From an uncultured Enterobacterales bacterium (lineage in GTDB: Bacteria; Pseudomonadota; Gammaproteobacteria; Enterobacterales; CALYQQ01): a stretch of 64,000 nt of DNA. The stretch covers positions 1 to 64,000 of the forward strand of contig CALYQQ010000004.1 of NCBI GenBank assembly GCA_945288535.1. Direction: 5' to 3'. The notes beneath the pieces were generated by a model. The model did no database searches, was not told the DNA's origin, and saw only the letters and a list, made by a program, of their open reading frames with translations. This document shows positions 9,766 to 21,573 of the stretch, in pieces. Numbering within the stretch: the stretch's first letter is position 1; each line of letters begins with the position of its first letter. Made by a program: the position numbers and the translations under genes.

Positions 9766-9794
9766 TATAGGAAAAGTAAAATGCTTTTCCTATA
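9766..9794 (+). terminator. Rho-independent terminator of glpT
   Basis: TATAGGAAAAG (9766-9776) pairs with CTTTTCCTATA (9784-9794) over 11 bp with a seven-base loop, 14 bases after the glpT stop. A T-rich stretch follows. It suggests that glpQ is mostly expressed from its own promoter. Confidence 0.75.
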
Positions 9795-10100
9795 ATTCTT
9801 ATTTATATTTATCTTATTTTATCTTACGTTATTTAATAAATTTCCCATATCTATTAATAAATTTTTTTATTAATAATTTATTAATTTTTATTGACTAAAA
9901 TAATTTTATTATTGTTATATGTATGTAATATCGAAATTATAGAATTATAAAATTGCAAGATAATATTACTAATATCACTTATATTATGCTCAAAAACTAA
10001 ATACCATTATAAACAGCTATTATGACTTAATTAATTAACCTTCAAATGAATTTTAGTATAAAAAACTGGCTATAACTTAAAACATAGGGAGATTATAATA
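9795..10100. other. AT-rich spacer between glpT and glpQ
   Basis: About 300 bases made almost entirely of A and T with no open frame of interest. It presumably holds the glpQ promoter. I see no clear operator or structured element. Confidence 0.5.
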
Positions 10101-11429
10101 ATGCAACACAGCTTACTCGCATTAATGTTGAGTGTCACATTGACTGTATCATTTAATGCTAATGCAAATATGGGTACAGTGGCCCCCAAAAACACCAGTC
10201 CCGCAAAAAAAATAGTGATTGCCCATCGAGGAGCCAGTGGTTATTTACCAGAACATACCTTACCTGCAAAAGCAATGGCTTATGCTCAAGGAGTTGATTA
10301 CCTTGAACAAGATTTGGTGATGACCAAAGATGACAAATTAATCATATTACATGATCATTATCTAGATCGTGTTACTGACGTTGCCGATCGTTTTCCCGAG
10401 CGCGCTCGTCAAGATGGTCGTTTCTATGCAATTGATTTCACTCTTGATGAAATTCGTTCTTTGCGTTTTACAGAAGAATTTCAAGTTGAAAATGGAAAAC
10501 GAGTACAAAAATTTGCTGGACGTTTCCCTATCTTTAAGTCTCATTTTCGTATCCATACTTTTGCCGAAGAAATTGAATTTATCCAAGGATTAAACCATTC
10601 AACTGGGAAACGCGTCGGTCTTTATCCAGAAATAAAAGCGCCGTGGTTTCATCGTAATGAAGGGAAAGATATTTCCCGACTTGTTTTATCCACTCTAAAA
10701 AAATATGGCTACAATACTTCTAATGATATGGTTTATTTGCAATGCTTCGATCCAAATGAATTAAAACGTATCCGTAACGAACTCATGCCAAAAATGAATA
10801 TGAATTTAAAATTAATTCAGCTTATTGCAAAAACTGATTGGCAAGAAACATTTGTTAAAGATGATAAAGGTAAGCTTGTTAATTATAGTTATGATTGGAT
10901 GTTTGAGTCTGGTGCTATGTCAGAAATTGCCAAATATGCAAACGGCATTGGTCCCCAATACCCAATGCTTATTCAAGAAAATAGCACGAAAGGTAATATA
11001 AAACTTACCTCCATGGTTAAAGACGCACACGCCAATGGTTTACAAGTGCATCCTTATACCATACGCGCTGATTTGCTACCCGATTATGTTAACAATATGG
11101 ATGAATTGCTTGATATTATCTATAATCAAGCAGATGCGGATGGCGTGTTTAGTGATTTTCCTGATATAGCAGTAAGATTTCTGCAATCATCATTACCAGC
11201 AATACCTCACGTAAATACTCAAGCAACACCGTCAACGACAAAGGAAGCCTATTCTGCTGCAACTCAAACGATGGTTCCATCTGCTGAACTTACATCTACA
11301 GTAAAAAAACACGCTGAAACAAAAACGGTTGCATCGGCAAAAAAAGCAACAGCAATAAATAAATCACATCACACAAAAGAGAAAATAACGGCTAAATCTA
11401 TAGAAAAAAAAGCAGTGCCTACACACTAA
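10101..11429 (+). CDS. glpQ: GlpQ, periplasmic glycerophosphodiester phosphodiesterase with extra C-terminal tail
   Basis: A 442-residue secreted enzyme that cleaves glycerophosphodiesters such as glycerophosphocholine to glycerol 3-phosphate plus alcohol, feeding GlpT. A signal peptide ends near residue 22 (ANA). Catalytic residues are visible: HRGASG at 42-47, EQD at 69-71, HDH at 84-86, and the GLYPEIKAPWFH block. The conserved enzyme ends near residue 362. The last 80 residues are a low-complexity tail rich in Ala, Thr, Lys and Ser, ending VPTH, absent from Escherichia coli GlpQ (about 358 residues). Function of the tail is unknown. Confidence 0.95.
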   Translation: MQHSLLALMLSVTLTVSFNANANMGTVAPKNTSPAKKIVIAHRGASGYLPEHTLPAKAMAYAQGVDYLEQDLVMTKDDKLIILHDHYLDRVTDVADRFPERARQDGRFYAIDFTLDEIRSLRFTEEFQVENGKRVQKFAGRFPIFKSHFRIHTFAEEIEFIQGLNHSTGKRVGLYPEIKAPWFHRNEGKDISRLVLSTLKKYGYNTSNDMVYLQCFDPNELKRIRNELMPKMNMNLKLIQLIAKTDWQETFVKDDKGKLVNYSYDWMFESGAMSEIAKYANGIGPQYPMLIQENSTKGNIKLTSMVKDAHANGLQVHPYTIRADLLPDYVNNMDELLDIIYNQADADGVFSDFPDIAVRFLQSSLPAIPHVNTQATPSTTKEAYSAATQTMVPSAELTSTVKKHAETKTVASAKKATAINKSHHTKEKITAKSIEKKAVPTH

Positions 11430-11453
11430 TTAATTAGTTTGTCATTTGTAATT

Positions 11454-11478
11454 AAGATAACCCAGTATGGGTTATCTT
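11454..11478. terminator. Bidirectional terminator between glpQ and cysA
   Basis: AAGATAACCC (11454-11463) pairs with GGGTTATCTT (11469-11478) around a five-base loop. A T-run follows on the plus strand and an A-rich/T-rich flank on the other. It suits both convergent genes. Confidence 0.9.
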
Positions 11479-11570
11479 TTTTATTATCTTAAGACATGAC
11501 GTAATTATATTGTCCATTATGATCAATAAAATGAATAGAAGAGACGAAGTTGTTATACAGTGATAACGAA

Positions 11571-12650
11571 TTAAATCATAAATTCAATAAGTTGCTCTTG
11601 CATAAAAATATGTACTGATTCAGGTTTTAAATAAACAGTATCACCAATAGCGAATTGATATTTTAATGCTTGCTGCTGAATCAGCATTACTTCTATTATT
11701 GGATCATCATCAGAAATAAACACATCTAAATAATAGACTGGACCAGAACTATGTAAATAGTGAATAGTGCCAATAATAGTATTATCAGTGTATGATTTGC
11801 TTATATTTATTTCATGTGGTCGAATATAAACCATTACATCTTGATCTGGTAGGTTATCCTCTGGCGATATTATTTGCCAAAAGTTATTTATCCTTAATTT
11901 ACCATTCTCAATAATACCATGAACGATATTAACATCCCCCAAAAACTGAGTGACAAAAGGCGTTTTTGGCTGCTGATATACTTGTACAGGCGTACCAATT
12001 TGTTCAATTTTTCCTTGATTCATTACCACAATACGATCTGCAACATCTAAAGCTTCATCCTGATCATGAGTCACAAAAATAGATGTTAAATGAATTGTTT
12101 GATGTAAATCACGTAACCAGCGACGTAATGTTTTTCTTACTTGAGCATCTAAGGCACCAAAAGGTTCATCAAGTAATAGTATTGCTGGGTCAATGGCCAA
12201 ACACCTGGCTAATGCTACACGTTGTTTTTGTCCCCCGGATAACTGTTCAGGATATGCCATTGCTAACCATTCAAGCTGAATCAAACTAAGTAATTGTTGC
12301 ACTTTCTCTTTAATTTGTTGTCGACTTTTTCGTATTGCACGTGGTTGAATATGTAAACCAAATGCAATATTATCAAAAACGGTCATATGCCGAAATAATG
12401 CATACTGTTGGTACATGAAACCGACTTTGCGTTTCGCAATAGGGACAGATGTTACCTCATGTTGACCAAAAAAAATCTCGCCTTTATCTACCATTTCTAG
12501 CCCAGCAATCACACGTAATAATGATGTTTTACCACACCCAGAAGGACCTAAAAGTGCCACGAGTTCATTATTTTCGACTTTTAAATTAATATTTTTAAGT
12601 ACATGGAAGTTGCCAAAATATTTATTAATATTATTTAGTGCTATACTCAT
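11571..12650 (-). CDS. cysA: CysA, sulfate/thiosulfate ABC transporter ATPase
   Basis: A 359-residue ABC ATPase that powers sulfate and thiosulfate import. Walker A GPSGCGKT is at residues 35-42, the signature [13 protein letters not shown] near 136-148, Walker B ILLLDEP near 153-159 and the switch histidine in VTHDQDEA. The [24 protein letters not shown] segment is typical of CysA. A C-terminal regulatory domain of about 120 residues follows. It is last in sbp-cysUWA; its ATG has GGAG seven bases upstream and overlaps the end of cysW by 20 bases. Confidence 0.95.
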   Translation of the reverse strand: MSIALNNINKYFGNFHVLKNINLKVENNELVALLGPSGCGKTSLLRVIAGLEMVDKGEIFFGQHEVTSVPIAKRKVGFMYQQYALFRHMTVFDNIAFGLHIQPRAIRKSRQQIKEKVQQLLSLIQLEWLAMAYPEQLSGGQKQRVALARCLAIDPAILLLDEPFGALDAQVRKTLRRWLRDLHQTIHLTSIFVTHDQDEALDVADRIVVMNQGKIEQIGTPVQVYQQPKTPFVTQFLGDVNIVHGIIENGKLRINNFWQIISPEDNLPDQDVMVYIRPHEINISKSYTDNTIIGTIHYLHSSGPVYYLDVFISDDDPIIEVMLIQQQALKYQFAIGDTVYLKPESVHIFMQEQLIEFMI

Positions 12651-13509
12651 GGGTAGGCTCCAACCTTAGCGGTTTATCATGTTGCATTTTATATTCACTC
12701 CAATGGCGAAGGATCAAAATAACAACTGCCATCATGAGTAATAAGATAGAAACACTGAATGCAGCAATAATATTATATTCGTTATAAAGAAGTTCGATAT
12801 GCAATGGCAATGTATTTGTTTCACCTCGAATATGACCTGAGACAACAGATACAGCACCAAATTCACCTAATGATCTGGCAGAGCACAATACTACGCCATA
12901 AAGTAATCCCCATTTAATATTTGGTAACGTGATATAAAAAAAAAGTTGCCAACCATTGGCGCCAAGTGCTTTAGCAGCTTCTTCTTCCAAATGACCTTGT
13001 ACTTGCATTAATGGGATAAGTTCCCGCGCGATAAAAGGAACTGAAACAAAAATTGTTGCCAAAATTACGCCAGGAATAGCATAAATAATTTGAATATCCC
13101 ACGCATCAAGGTAGGGGAAAAATAAACTTTGCGCACCAAATAACAAGACGTAGGTTAATCCAATAACAACGGGAGAAATGGAAAAAGGTAAATCAATCAG
13201 TGCAAGCAATACACTTTTTCCTTTAAATTCGAATTTAGTAACTAGCCATGCCGATGCAACACCAAAGATCAAATTTAACGGTACCGCAATACTGGTAGCT
13301 AACAAACTCAGTTTTAATGCTGCAATGGCATCAGGCTCGCTAATCGTTGACCAAAAAAAGTGAAAATCATTAGCTAATCCTTGCCATATAACAGTAATAA
13401 GAGGTAAAAGAAGAACTAAAAAAAAAACTAACCACGTTAGCGTTATTAATAAATAACGACGTACTAACGAAAACATATCGCGTTGATGTAATATTATTAT
13501 ATTACCCAT
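12631..13509 (-). CDS. cysW: CysW, sulfate/thiosulfate ABC permease
   Basis: A 292-residue inner-membrane permease with about six membrane segments. The EAA cytoplasmic loop that contacts the ATPase reads [20 protein letters not shown]. The ATG at 13509 is preferred because CAGGAG lies six bases upstream and it overlaps the last codons of cysU; an ATG seven codons earlier lacks a good site. With CysU it forms the channel for sulfate delivered by Sbp. Family control is by CysB; no binding site was identified here. Confidence 0.94.
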   Translation of the reverse strand: MGNIIILHQRDMFSLVRRYLLITLTWLVFFLVLLLPLITVIWQGLANDFHFFWSTISEPDAIAALKLSLLATSIAVPLNLIFGVASAWLVTKFEFKGKSVLLALIDLPFSISPVVIGLTYVLLFGAQSLFFPYLDAWDIQIIYAIPGVILATIFVSVPFIARELIPLMQVQGHLEEEAAKALGANGWQLFFYITLPNIKWGLLYGVVLCSARSLGEFGAVSVVSGHIRGETNTLPLHIELLYNEYNIIAAFSVSILLLMMAVVILILRHWSEYKMQHDKPLRLEPTHEYSTK

Positions 13510-14350
13510 GTTTAACTCCTGATATGCCATTACTGCTTATATGAAAAAGATTCTGTAATGTATTGATTAACAAAAATAGTATGAAAGCCATAATTAGCAT
13601 TAATAGTCCTATACATGCGGCACCTTGATAATCATAAAGATCTAATTTACCAACAATCAACAAAGGTAATATTTCTGTTTTCATAGGAATATTACCTGCA
13701 ATAAAAATAACAGAACCATACTCTCCTAATCCTCGAGCAAATGCTAACGAAGTTCCTGTAAGCCAAGCGGGGAAAATAGCCGGAAATAGGATAAACCGAA
13801 ATGTTTGCCAGGACGAAGCACCTAGGCTAATTGCTGCCTCTTCAATTTCATTTGGCAAATCTTCTAATATCGGTTGTAATGTTCTAACAACAAACGGTAA
13901 GGTAACAAATATGAGAGCAAGTATAATGCCTATTGGTGTATAAGCGAGTTTTATTGGGGCAAAGAATTGACCGATGATCCCATTTTTAGCATATATCTCA
14001 GTTAATGTTATGCCTGCTATTGCAGTAGGCAAAGCAAAAGGGATATCAATCATAGTATCAATGATTTTTTTACCGATAAAATTATAACGAACCAAACACC
14101 ATGCGAGTAATAAACCTAAAATACTATTTATGAGTGCACTCATAAATGCTGTTATAAACGATAAACGTAATGCGAAAATGACTTGGCGATTACTAATAAT
14201 TTGCCATATTTGTTCAATACTTAGTTGAAAAGTAAATACAACTAATCCCGCTAATGGAATTAAAATAATCAATGTTAAATAACTAAGTGTATAGCCTAAC
14301 GTTAAATTAAATCCTGGAAGTACCGGTGAAATGTGTCGAGTTATAAGCAT
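13502..14350 (-). CDS. cysU: CysT (CysU), sulfate/thiosulfate ABC permease
   Basis: A 282-residue permease partner of CysW with six hydrophobic segments. The EAA loop is visible as [22 protein letters not shown]. The [27 protein letters not shown] terminus is characteristic of CysT. It overlaps cysW by eight bases and lies about 100 bases after sbp in the same leftward operon, so the four genes probably form a single transcript starting upstream of sbp. Confidence 0.94.
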   Translation of the reverse strand: MLITRHISPVLPGFNLTLGYTLSYLTLIILIPLAGLVVFTFQLSIEQIWQIISNRQVIFALRLSFITAFMSALINSILGLLLAWCLVRYNFIGKKIIDTMIDIPFALPTAIAGITLTEIYAKNGIIGQFFAPIKLAYTPIGIILALIFVTLPFVVRTLQPILEDLPNEIEEAAISLGASSWQTFRFILFPAIFPAWLTGTSLAFARGLGEYGSVIFIAGNIPMKTEILPLLIVGKLDLYDYQGAACIGLLMLIMAFILFLLINTLQNLFHISSNGISGVKHG

Positions 14351-14451
14351 GTTTTAACCTCGAAGATAACTTGTTTTTATCTTGTAAAAACCTTTTTACT
14401 CTTTTTGCTGATATAACTATCTATAAATAAAAAAACAAAAAGATGACGTTA

Positions 14452-15465
14452 TCATTTATTTATCTCAAGCATAATAGTGTCATATATAGCACCATCGGCA
14501 AAATAAAGTTGCTGTACTTTTTGCCAGCCTGAAAACATATCATCGACAGTAAATAAAGTTAAAGAAGGAAATTGACTGCTCAGTTCATCAAGTAGTTTTT
14601 TATCTCGAGGTCTAAAATAATATTTAGCGGCAATTCTTTGCCCCTCTTCACTGTATAAATAGCTCAAATAAGCTTCTGCTTGTTTACGTGTTCCTTTTTT
14701 ATCAACGACACTGTCCACTACAGCTACAGGGGGTTCCGCAAGAATAGATATCTTTGGTACAATAATTTCAACATTATCACCACCAGGCTCATTTAAAGCT
14801 AAATAAGCTTCATTTTCCCATGTAATAAGAACATCACCAAGCTGTCGTTGTATAAAAGTGATTGTCGCTCCTCTCGCCCCAGCATCAAGTATTGGTGTAT
14901 GACGGTAAAGTTGTTTAACGAAGTGGTAAGCCTTTTCATCACTGCCATATTGAATACGAGCAAATCCCCAAGCTGCTAAAAAATTCCAACGAGCACCTCC
15001 CGATGTCTTAGGGTTTGGTGTAATAACTTCGATACCTTCTTTAATCAAGTCATCCCAATTTTTGATTTGCTTTGGATTGCCTTTTCTTACAAGAAAAACA
15101 ATAGTTGAGGTATATGGGGCACTATTATAAGGTAAACGAGAAGCCCAATTGGTATCGATTAAGGGTTTATGTAAATTAATTGCATCAATATCGCTAGCAA
15201 GGGCCAACGTAACAACATCAGCTCGTAAACCATCGATCACAGAACGCGCTTGCTTCCCGGAGCCACCATGGGAGTTTTTAATCCTTAGTGTTTCGCCGGT
15301 TGTTGCCTTCCAATGTGCAATAAAGGCGGTATTATATGCGTGATAAAATTCCCGAGTCGGATCATAAGAAACATTAAGTAAATCAATAGCTTGCCCGTTT
15401 ATAGCAAACAACAATAATAATAAAGGTACAACGAATCCTTTTTTCCTTATTGCTACAGTGCTCAT
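14452..15465 (-). CDS. sbp: Sbp, periplasmic sulfate-binding protein
   Basis: A 337-residue solute-binding protein with a signal peptide ending near INGQA. The conserved [13 protein letters not shown] start of the mature protein, [28 protein letters not shown] and [12 protein letters not shown] follow sulfate-binding Sbp more closely than thiosulfate-binding CysP. The ATG at 15465 is chosen because CAGGAG precedes it by seven bases; an upstream in-frame ATG has no such site. It heads the sulfate transport operon and diverges from sat, so both can share CysB-type control. Confidence 0.93.
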   Translation of the reverse strand: MSTVAIRKKGFVVPLLLLLFAINGQAIDLLNVSYDPTREFYHAYNTAFIAHWKATTGETLRIKNSHGGSGKQARSVIDGLRADVVTLALASDIDAINLHKPLIDTNWASRLPYNSAPYTSTIVFLVRKGNPKQIKNWDDLIKEGIEVITPNPKTSGGARWNFLAAWGFARIQYGSDEKAYHFVKQLYRHTPILDAGARGATITFIQRQLGDVLITWENEAYLALNEPGGDNVEIIVPKISILAEPPVAVVDSVVDKKGTRKQAEAYLSYLYSEEGQRIAAKYYFRPRDKKLLDELSSQFPSLTLFTVDDMFSGWQKVQQLYFADGAIYDTIMLEINK

Positions 15466-15757
15466 ACATAAGCTCCTGTCAGTAAAATTCATTATCCTAT
15501 TTAATATTAGAGCAAATGGAATAACGTCACTGAAATATTAATATTTTATAGCTTATAACTAAAACTCCATTAAAAGTATTTTAATACTGCTTAACGCTAT
15601 TTTCGATGAGTCTTAAGCGTATTAATAATAAAAAGGTAATAGCTATAAATCTGTTTGTTTATTACTAATAGTAATTTTATATTGCGAAACAGTTGTTGAG
15701 ATGTTGATAATTTAACCTAGAATCAGAAGAACGATCGAAAGGATTAAAGGGAATCTT

Positions 15758-16915
15758 ATGACACTCATCCGTCCTCATGCCAGTGATCAATTACGCCCAC
15801 TCATGATTAACGCAGATAAATTGACAGAATATCGGCAATATGCAGAAAAGTTACCCAAGATCACACTAACGAGTCGAGAAAATGGCGATTTGATTATGCT
15901 TGGTCTTGGTGGTTTTACCCCTTTATATGGATTTATGACTTATCAGGATTGGTTAAATGTATGCCAAAATATGCGATTAACGAATGGCGTTTTTTGGCCA
16001 ATTCCGATTACTGTTTCTGTATCAAATACTATAGCAAAGACACTTCATACGGGTGATGATGTAGCCCTAATTAATCCAAAGGGAAAAACGGTAGCAATAC
16101 TTCATATTAACAGTATTTATCAGCCAGATAAATTATTGGAAGCTATATGTGTGTATGGTACAGATGATCTTACTCACCCTGGTGTTGCGGGATTAATGGC
16201 ACAATTTGATGTGAATTTAGGTGGTCAGGTCGATGTATTAGATGACGGGGGATTTAAAGCGCATTTTGGTCAATACGCACTAACCCCTAAAGAATGTCGT
16301 GATTTATTTTCCTTGCGAGGCTGGAAAAAAATAGCTGCATTTCAAACACGTAATCCTATGCATCGTTCACATGAGTATTTAGTAAAAACTGTTCTTGAAT
16401 TATTTGATGGCGTATTAATTCACTCATTATTTGGCCATCTCAAACCTGGTGATCTACCTGCTGATATACGTTTAAAGGCAATCAATACTTTAATTGAACA
16501 CTATTTTGTTGCGAATACAGTTGTTCATTCAGGCTATCCATTGGATATGCGCTATGCTGGTCCTAAAGAAGCTCTACTTCATGCCTTGTTTCGACAAAAT
16601 TATGGTTGTACACATTTGATTGTAGGACGTGATCATGCTGGTGTCGGTGACTTTTATTCGCCATTTGCCGCCCAAGCTATTTTTGATATGTTAGCACCAG
16701 GTGATCTTGATATCCGACCGATAAAAATTGATTGGACATTCTATTGCGAAAAATGCCATTCAATGGCATCTGCAAAAACATGTCCTCATGACAAACAATA
16801 TCATCAACTTATCTCAGGAACAGAGGTTCGTCGACGTTTAAAAGCTAAAGAAGCGTTACCTTCTACATTTAGTCGCCCAGAAGTGGTTGCTGAACTGTAT
16901 AAGTGGATTGAATAA
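15758..16915 (+). CDS. sat: Sat, homomeric ATP sulfurylase
   Basis: A 385-residue sulfate adenylyltransferase that makes adenosine 5'-phosphosulfate from ATP and sulfate. An N-terminal PUA-like domain precedes the catalytic domain with QTRNPMHRSHE (196-206) and GRDHAG (290-295), the two nucleotide-binding signatures. Cysteines 330, 333, 342 and His345 form the zinc-knuckle seen in bacterial Sat. Most Enterobacterales instead use the heteromeric CysDN, so this type is unusual here and may be acquired. SD AAAGGGA precedes the ATG. It is 13 bases upstream of a cysH-like gene. Confidence 0.93.
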   Translation: MTLIRPHASDQLRPLMINADKLTEYRQYAEKLPKITLTSRENGDLIMLGLGGFTPLYGFMTYQDWLNVCQNMRLTNGVFWPIPITVSVSNTIAKTLHTGDDVALINPKGKTVAILHINSIYQPDKLLEAICVYGTDDLTHPGVAGLMAQFDVNLGGQVDVLDDGGFKAHFGQYALTPKECRDLFSLRGWKKIAAFQTRNPMHRSHEYLVKTVLELFDGVLIHSLFGHLKPGDLPADIRLKAINTLIEHYFVANTVVHSGYPLDMRYAGPKEALLHALFRQNYGCTHLIVGRDHAGVGDFYSPFAAQAIFDMLAPGDLDIRPIKIDWTFYCEKCHSMASAKTCPHDKQYHQLISGTEVRRRLKAKEALPSTFSRPEVVAELYKWIE

Positions 16916-16928
16916 TTAAGGAATTATT

Positions 16929-17549
16929 ATGATTGATCTTATCGAAATAAATCATCAGCTGCAGCATAAATCACCACAAGACATCATTCAATGGGGCCTT
17001 AGTCAGGGAAAAAGTATTATTAGCAGTCACTTTGGACCATACGAAGCCGTTTTATTGCATATGGTAACCCAAATTAAGCCTGACATAGATGTTATCTGGG
17101 TCGATAATGGTTATGCGACAAATGCGACCTACCGTTTTGCTAATACCTTGATACAAAAACTAAAACTTAATGTTCATATTTATTCCCCTCAAAGAACAGC
17201 CGCTTATTTAAACGTACGTTATAGTGGTATACCTGAACTTGATACGCCTGAACACCATGAATTCACACATCTATTAAAAATTGAACCATTTAATCGGGCA
17301 TTGGCTGAGTTAAAACCGAAAGTATGGTTTACCGCATTGCGTAAAGAACAATCACTATTGCGTGAGACATTAGACCATGTAATTGATGCCGGAAATGGAC
17401 TGCTTAAAATAGCACCAATTCTAAACTGGAGTGAGTCGGATATGACTAAGTATCTTCACCATCATAATCTCCCTAATGAAATGGATTATACCGATCCAAC
17501 AAAAGGCCCCCAAGGAAGAGAGTGTGGGTTACATAAAATAAAATTTTAA
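16929..17549 (+). CDS. cysH: CysH-family phosphoadenylyl-sulfate reductase, short form
   Basis: A 206-residue PAPS/APS reductase family protein. The nucleotide-binding segment SSHFGPYEA lies at 32-40, and WFTALRKEQS and the C-terminal ECGLH (catalytic Cys199) match Escherichia coli CysH. It lacks the paired CC and CxxC cysteines that hold the 4Fe-4S cluster of APS reductases, so by family rules it should use PAPS. It is shorter than CysH (244 residues) because the region before ECGLH is condensed. Coupling to sat without a visible APS kinase makes its substrate uncertain. Confidence 0.85.
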   Translation: MIDLIEINHQLQHKSPQDIIQWGLSQGKSIISSHFGPYEAVLLHMVTQIKPDIDVIWVDNGYATNATYRFANTLIQKLKLNVHIYSPQRTAAYLNVRYSGIPELDTPEHHEFTHLLKIEPFNRALAELKPKVWFTALRKEQSLLRETLDHVIDAGNGLLKIAPILNWSESDMTKYLHHHNLPNEMDYTDPTKGPQGRECGLHKIKF

Positions 17550-17620
17550 TTACTCTATATCAACTAGTTAATTAGTAACATATTTATTGTTTATATATCA
17601 ATATTATCACTAGATATTCA

Positions 17621-17658
17621 CTATCTAGTCTAATAGTTACAAATATCAGACTAGATAG
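17621..17658. terminator. Inverted repeat between cysH and fre
   Basis: CTATCTAGTCT (17621-17631) and AGACTAGATAG (17648-17658) are perfect 11-bp arms with a 16-base loop, lying between two convergent genes. A bidirectional terminator is likely although the U-tracts are weak. Confidence 0.6.
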
Positions 17659-17679
17659 CTAATTAAACAACAAAATTAG

Positions 17680-18384
17680 TTAAATAAATGAAAAAGCATC
17701 ACTGAATATGCGATCTTTTTGTGCATTGCGTTCAGAACAAAAACGTTCTCGAGCGATCCTAGCCATTTCAAATGGTCCTGCAATATAAATATCATATTCT
17801 GCCAGCGAGCTCATTTGTTGCATAATAACACTCAATACTGTACCACTATATCCATACCAATTTTCATCAGGATGCTCAACAACAGGAAGTATAGTCAATT
17901 GTGGATAAGTTAAACTTAACTCTTGCAATAGTTCCAGATCATATAAGTGCTTTTGTTCCCGCCCTCCCCAGCATAACGTAATTTTACGTTGTGGATATTT
18001 TTCTAATGAAGTTAACATAATAGAACGTACATAAGAATAACCTGTACCACCCGCTATCAATAATAATGGACCATTACTGTCTTCTCGTAACCAGGCATCA
18101 CCAAAAGGTAATTCAATCGTAATTTTATTTTCTTTAAGAATTTTATCCATTACCGCCATCGCATAACGATTTACTTCTGATGCGCCGATATGTAATTCAA
18201 GAAAATTAGTTTCACTTGGTGTAGATGCAATAGAAAAAGGTCGCTTATCACGTTCTCCCATCACTACGGTTAAATATTGCCCAGCCTTAAATGAGAAGGC
18301 TCCATTTTCAGTATCTAATTTTACTCGATAAACGGTATCAGTTATTGATTCAACTAAAGTAACTTTACAGCTTAATGTTGTCAT
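17680..18384 (-). CDS. fre: Fre, NAD(P)H:flavin oxidoreductase
   Basis: A 234-residue enzyme that reduces free riboflavin, FMN or FAD using NAD(P)H. It aligns almost end to end with Escherichia coli Fre (233 residues). The flavin-binding RPFSIAST motif is at about residues 47-54, the NAD(P)H-binding [12 protein letters not shown] at about 111-122, and the terminal SDAFSFI closes the protein. GAGGGATG is the ribosome-binding region. In relatives it follows ubiD; here that gene survives only as a remnant immediately upstream. Confidence 0.96.
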   Translation of the reverse strand: MTTLSCKVTLVESITDTVYRVKLDTENGAFSFKAGQYLTVVMGERDKRPFSIASTPSETNFLELHIGASEVNRYAMAVMDKILKENKITIELPFGDAWLREDSNGPLLLIAGGTGYSYVRSIMLTSLEKYPQRKITLCWGGREQKHLYDLELLQELSLTYPQLTILPVVEHPDENWYGYSGTVLSVIMQQMSSLAEYDIYIAGPFEMARIARERFCSERNAQKDRIFSDAFSFI

Positions 18385-18429
18385 GCCATCCCTCTGTCAG
18401 ATCGTCAATGTCAGAAACAGCGTTTCTCA

Positions 18430-19708
18430 ATTAAATAATTGGTTGCTAAGAATACTCTTTGCTTCTCAGATTGTATTAATTTTATTGTGAATATATATCG
18501 TTATTATAGTGAGATGCTTTTAATCAAATGCCTTTTTATCTGGCGAAAAGATTGTTGCATCTCAAGTTGTTTTTAACCTAAACCTACAATAGATAATACA
18601 CATCAAGATAATTACTCAGTATATTTTCTATTAAACTTGTATTTTTAGCAGCCATTCGTACTGATTGCCATTATCTAAAATAATATTATTCTATCCTCTC
18701 ACACTAAATTCTTATCATATAGAATAACCCATTCTATCTATAGATCCTGGTGAAAAAATAAGATACCGCCATCATGGCCCTCTTTATATCTCTTGCATAC
18801 TCTTTTTGAAAATTATAAAACCTATATGATTAGAGCTGTTATCTAATAATACATAAAAGAAATAGGTAAGGTAATTACTCTCACAAATTAGAAATAATGC
18901 TCACATTTGAAACAAAATTAATTACAGTAAGTTTACGTTGAAAACCCATTTCATAAATTAAGTAATCAATAGTATTATCATAGCAATAATAAATATTATT
19001 CTTAATAGAGAAAATATTTTCATTCTAGCTTACTAATCAGGGTATTATCAGTAAAGTTTTCCCCTAAAATCATCAATAAAATAGTAATGTTTGACGTCAT
19101 TACTCTTATGATAGATATAAAGTTATCAGGAATAATTGCCTTATTTTATTTTTTATGAGGCTATCATCATCACCCAGTAGTCATTCTGATAAAAGAGTAA
19201 CTGTTGCTATTATTACATTACGAAAACAATAAAATTAGCACAAATTGTCCTAAAAGTAAGAAGATAAGTTGATAGATATTTTTAGTATCGTTTCTGACGA
19301 TCAAAAACACTAGTTCGAAGAAAATGTTAATGAACACGCTATTTATTATTATTTAACATCAGCAAGTAGTAAATTAGAACATTTGGTTAATATGTAGTTA
19401 CTTTTATATAAAAATGAAGCATTCAAATAATACAAGAGAAAATTGACATATATTGATATTCTTACCAAGTCTTTTTTAATGATTGTTGCAATTATTGTCG
19501 TTAATAACATGACGGTTTGATAAAATGCGAGCGATATTTAAATAAACTTATTTAAAGTCAGATTAACTTAAAATAGCCAGCAATAAGTATCTATTTTTTC
19601 AATAATCAATTGTCTTTATTTTTTTATGCTAATGACTTTTCTACTTTAATTGCTTAATAATTCTTCAGTAATAAGTAGTCTAAAATCTTTTAAATCGCTA
19701 TGTAGAAT
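18430..19708 (-). pseudogene. ubiD: ubiD pseudogene (3-octaprenyl-4-hydroxybenzoate decarboxylase), heavily decayed
   Basis: No open frame survives, but reading the minus strand across frames recovers pieces of UbiD in the right order: HSDLKDF at 19682-19702 (family start KYNDLRDF), QKEYARDIKRAMMAV at 18764-18808 (family KKQYAGHAKRVMMGV), TSLIENILSNYLDV at 18599-18640 (family TVLVENTPIDYLDF), then SIVGLG and DATxxxP. Stops, frameshifts and internal deletions separate them and the ATG is lost. Position between rfaH and fre is that of ubiD in Escherichia coli. Ends are approximate. Confidence 0.85.
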
Positions 19709-20003
19709 ATAATTACCTAGCGTTCATAATTTGCGTATGATCTGATTTATTTAGTTAATAACAGAATGTTAATCACATATTGATAATTCAAGAATAAGTT
19801 ATTATCACCATGAATCGTTTAAATGATGACATTTTATTAATATTAAGATAAGAATTTATTTATAATCAAAGTAAAAATACTGCTAAATCACAACTACATA
19901 AGGCGTTTGTATAATACAAATAACTAAAATAGTGATATGATAATGAAATAAGTTTATTTGATGAAATTTTATTTTCATAAAAAATGAATGGATTTGAGAC
20001 AAC

Positions 20004-20501
20004 ATGGAAGATTGGTATCTTATTTATTGTAAACGGGGTCAATTAAATCGAGCCAAGCGTCATTTAGAACAACAACAGGTTATCTGTTTTTGTCCACTTC
20101 ATACTATTGAAAAGTATTCACGTGGCAAACGCATTCTTTCTCAAAGTCCCCTTTTCCCTAGTTACCTGTTTATTAAATTCGACCCAGAAAACATTCATAC
20201 AACCACAATTAGTGCTACTCGTGGCGTTAGTCATTTTATTCACTTTGGCATTTATCCTGCTAAAGTGCCGTTAACATTGATTTATACGCTTATGAATCAA
20301 TCGATGCCACATACTATCGATCACTTACTTCCTAAACGAGGCGACAAAGTACGGATCACTGAAGGCATATTTTCTGGTCTTAATGCGATTTATGCTGAAC
20401 CTAATGACGAAAAACGTTCAATTTTGCTATTAGATTTAATAAATAAACCGGTCCGTTATTGTATCGAAAATAGTCAATTTGAGAAGATTAAGCTCACATA
20501 A
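20004..20501 (+). CDS. rfaH: RfaH, operon-specific transcription antiterminator
   Basis: A 165-residue NusG paralogue (Escherichia coli 162). The N-terminal domain reads WYLIYCKRGQLNRAKRHLE and contains the PLFPSYLF core and HTTTISATRGVSHFI, all RfaH signatures. The C-terminal KOW domain carries RITEGIFSGLNAIYAEP. RfaH is recruited by ops elements to suppress pausing and Rho termination in long operons for LPS, capsule and other surface structures; no ops-bearing operon was seen in this window. It converges on hemB with a 37-base gap. Confidence 0.96.
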   Translation: MEDWYLIYCKRGQLNRAKRHLEQQQVICFCPLHTIEKYSRGKRILSQSPLFPSYLFIKFDPENIHTTTISATRGVSHFIHFGIYPAKVPLTLIYTLMNQSMPHTIDHLLPKRGDKVRITEGIFSGLNAIYAEPNDEKRSILLLDLINKPVRYCIENSQFEKIKLT

Positions 20502-20538
20502 TAACCTTATAATATGACCAGCTTAGTTCCTGTCCAAA

Positions 20539-21573
<1,035 letters not shown>

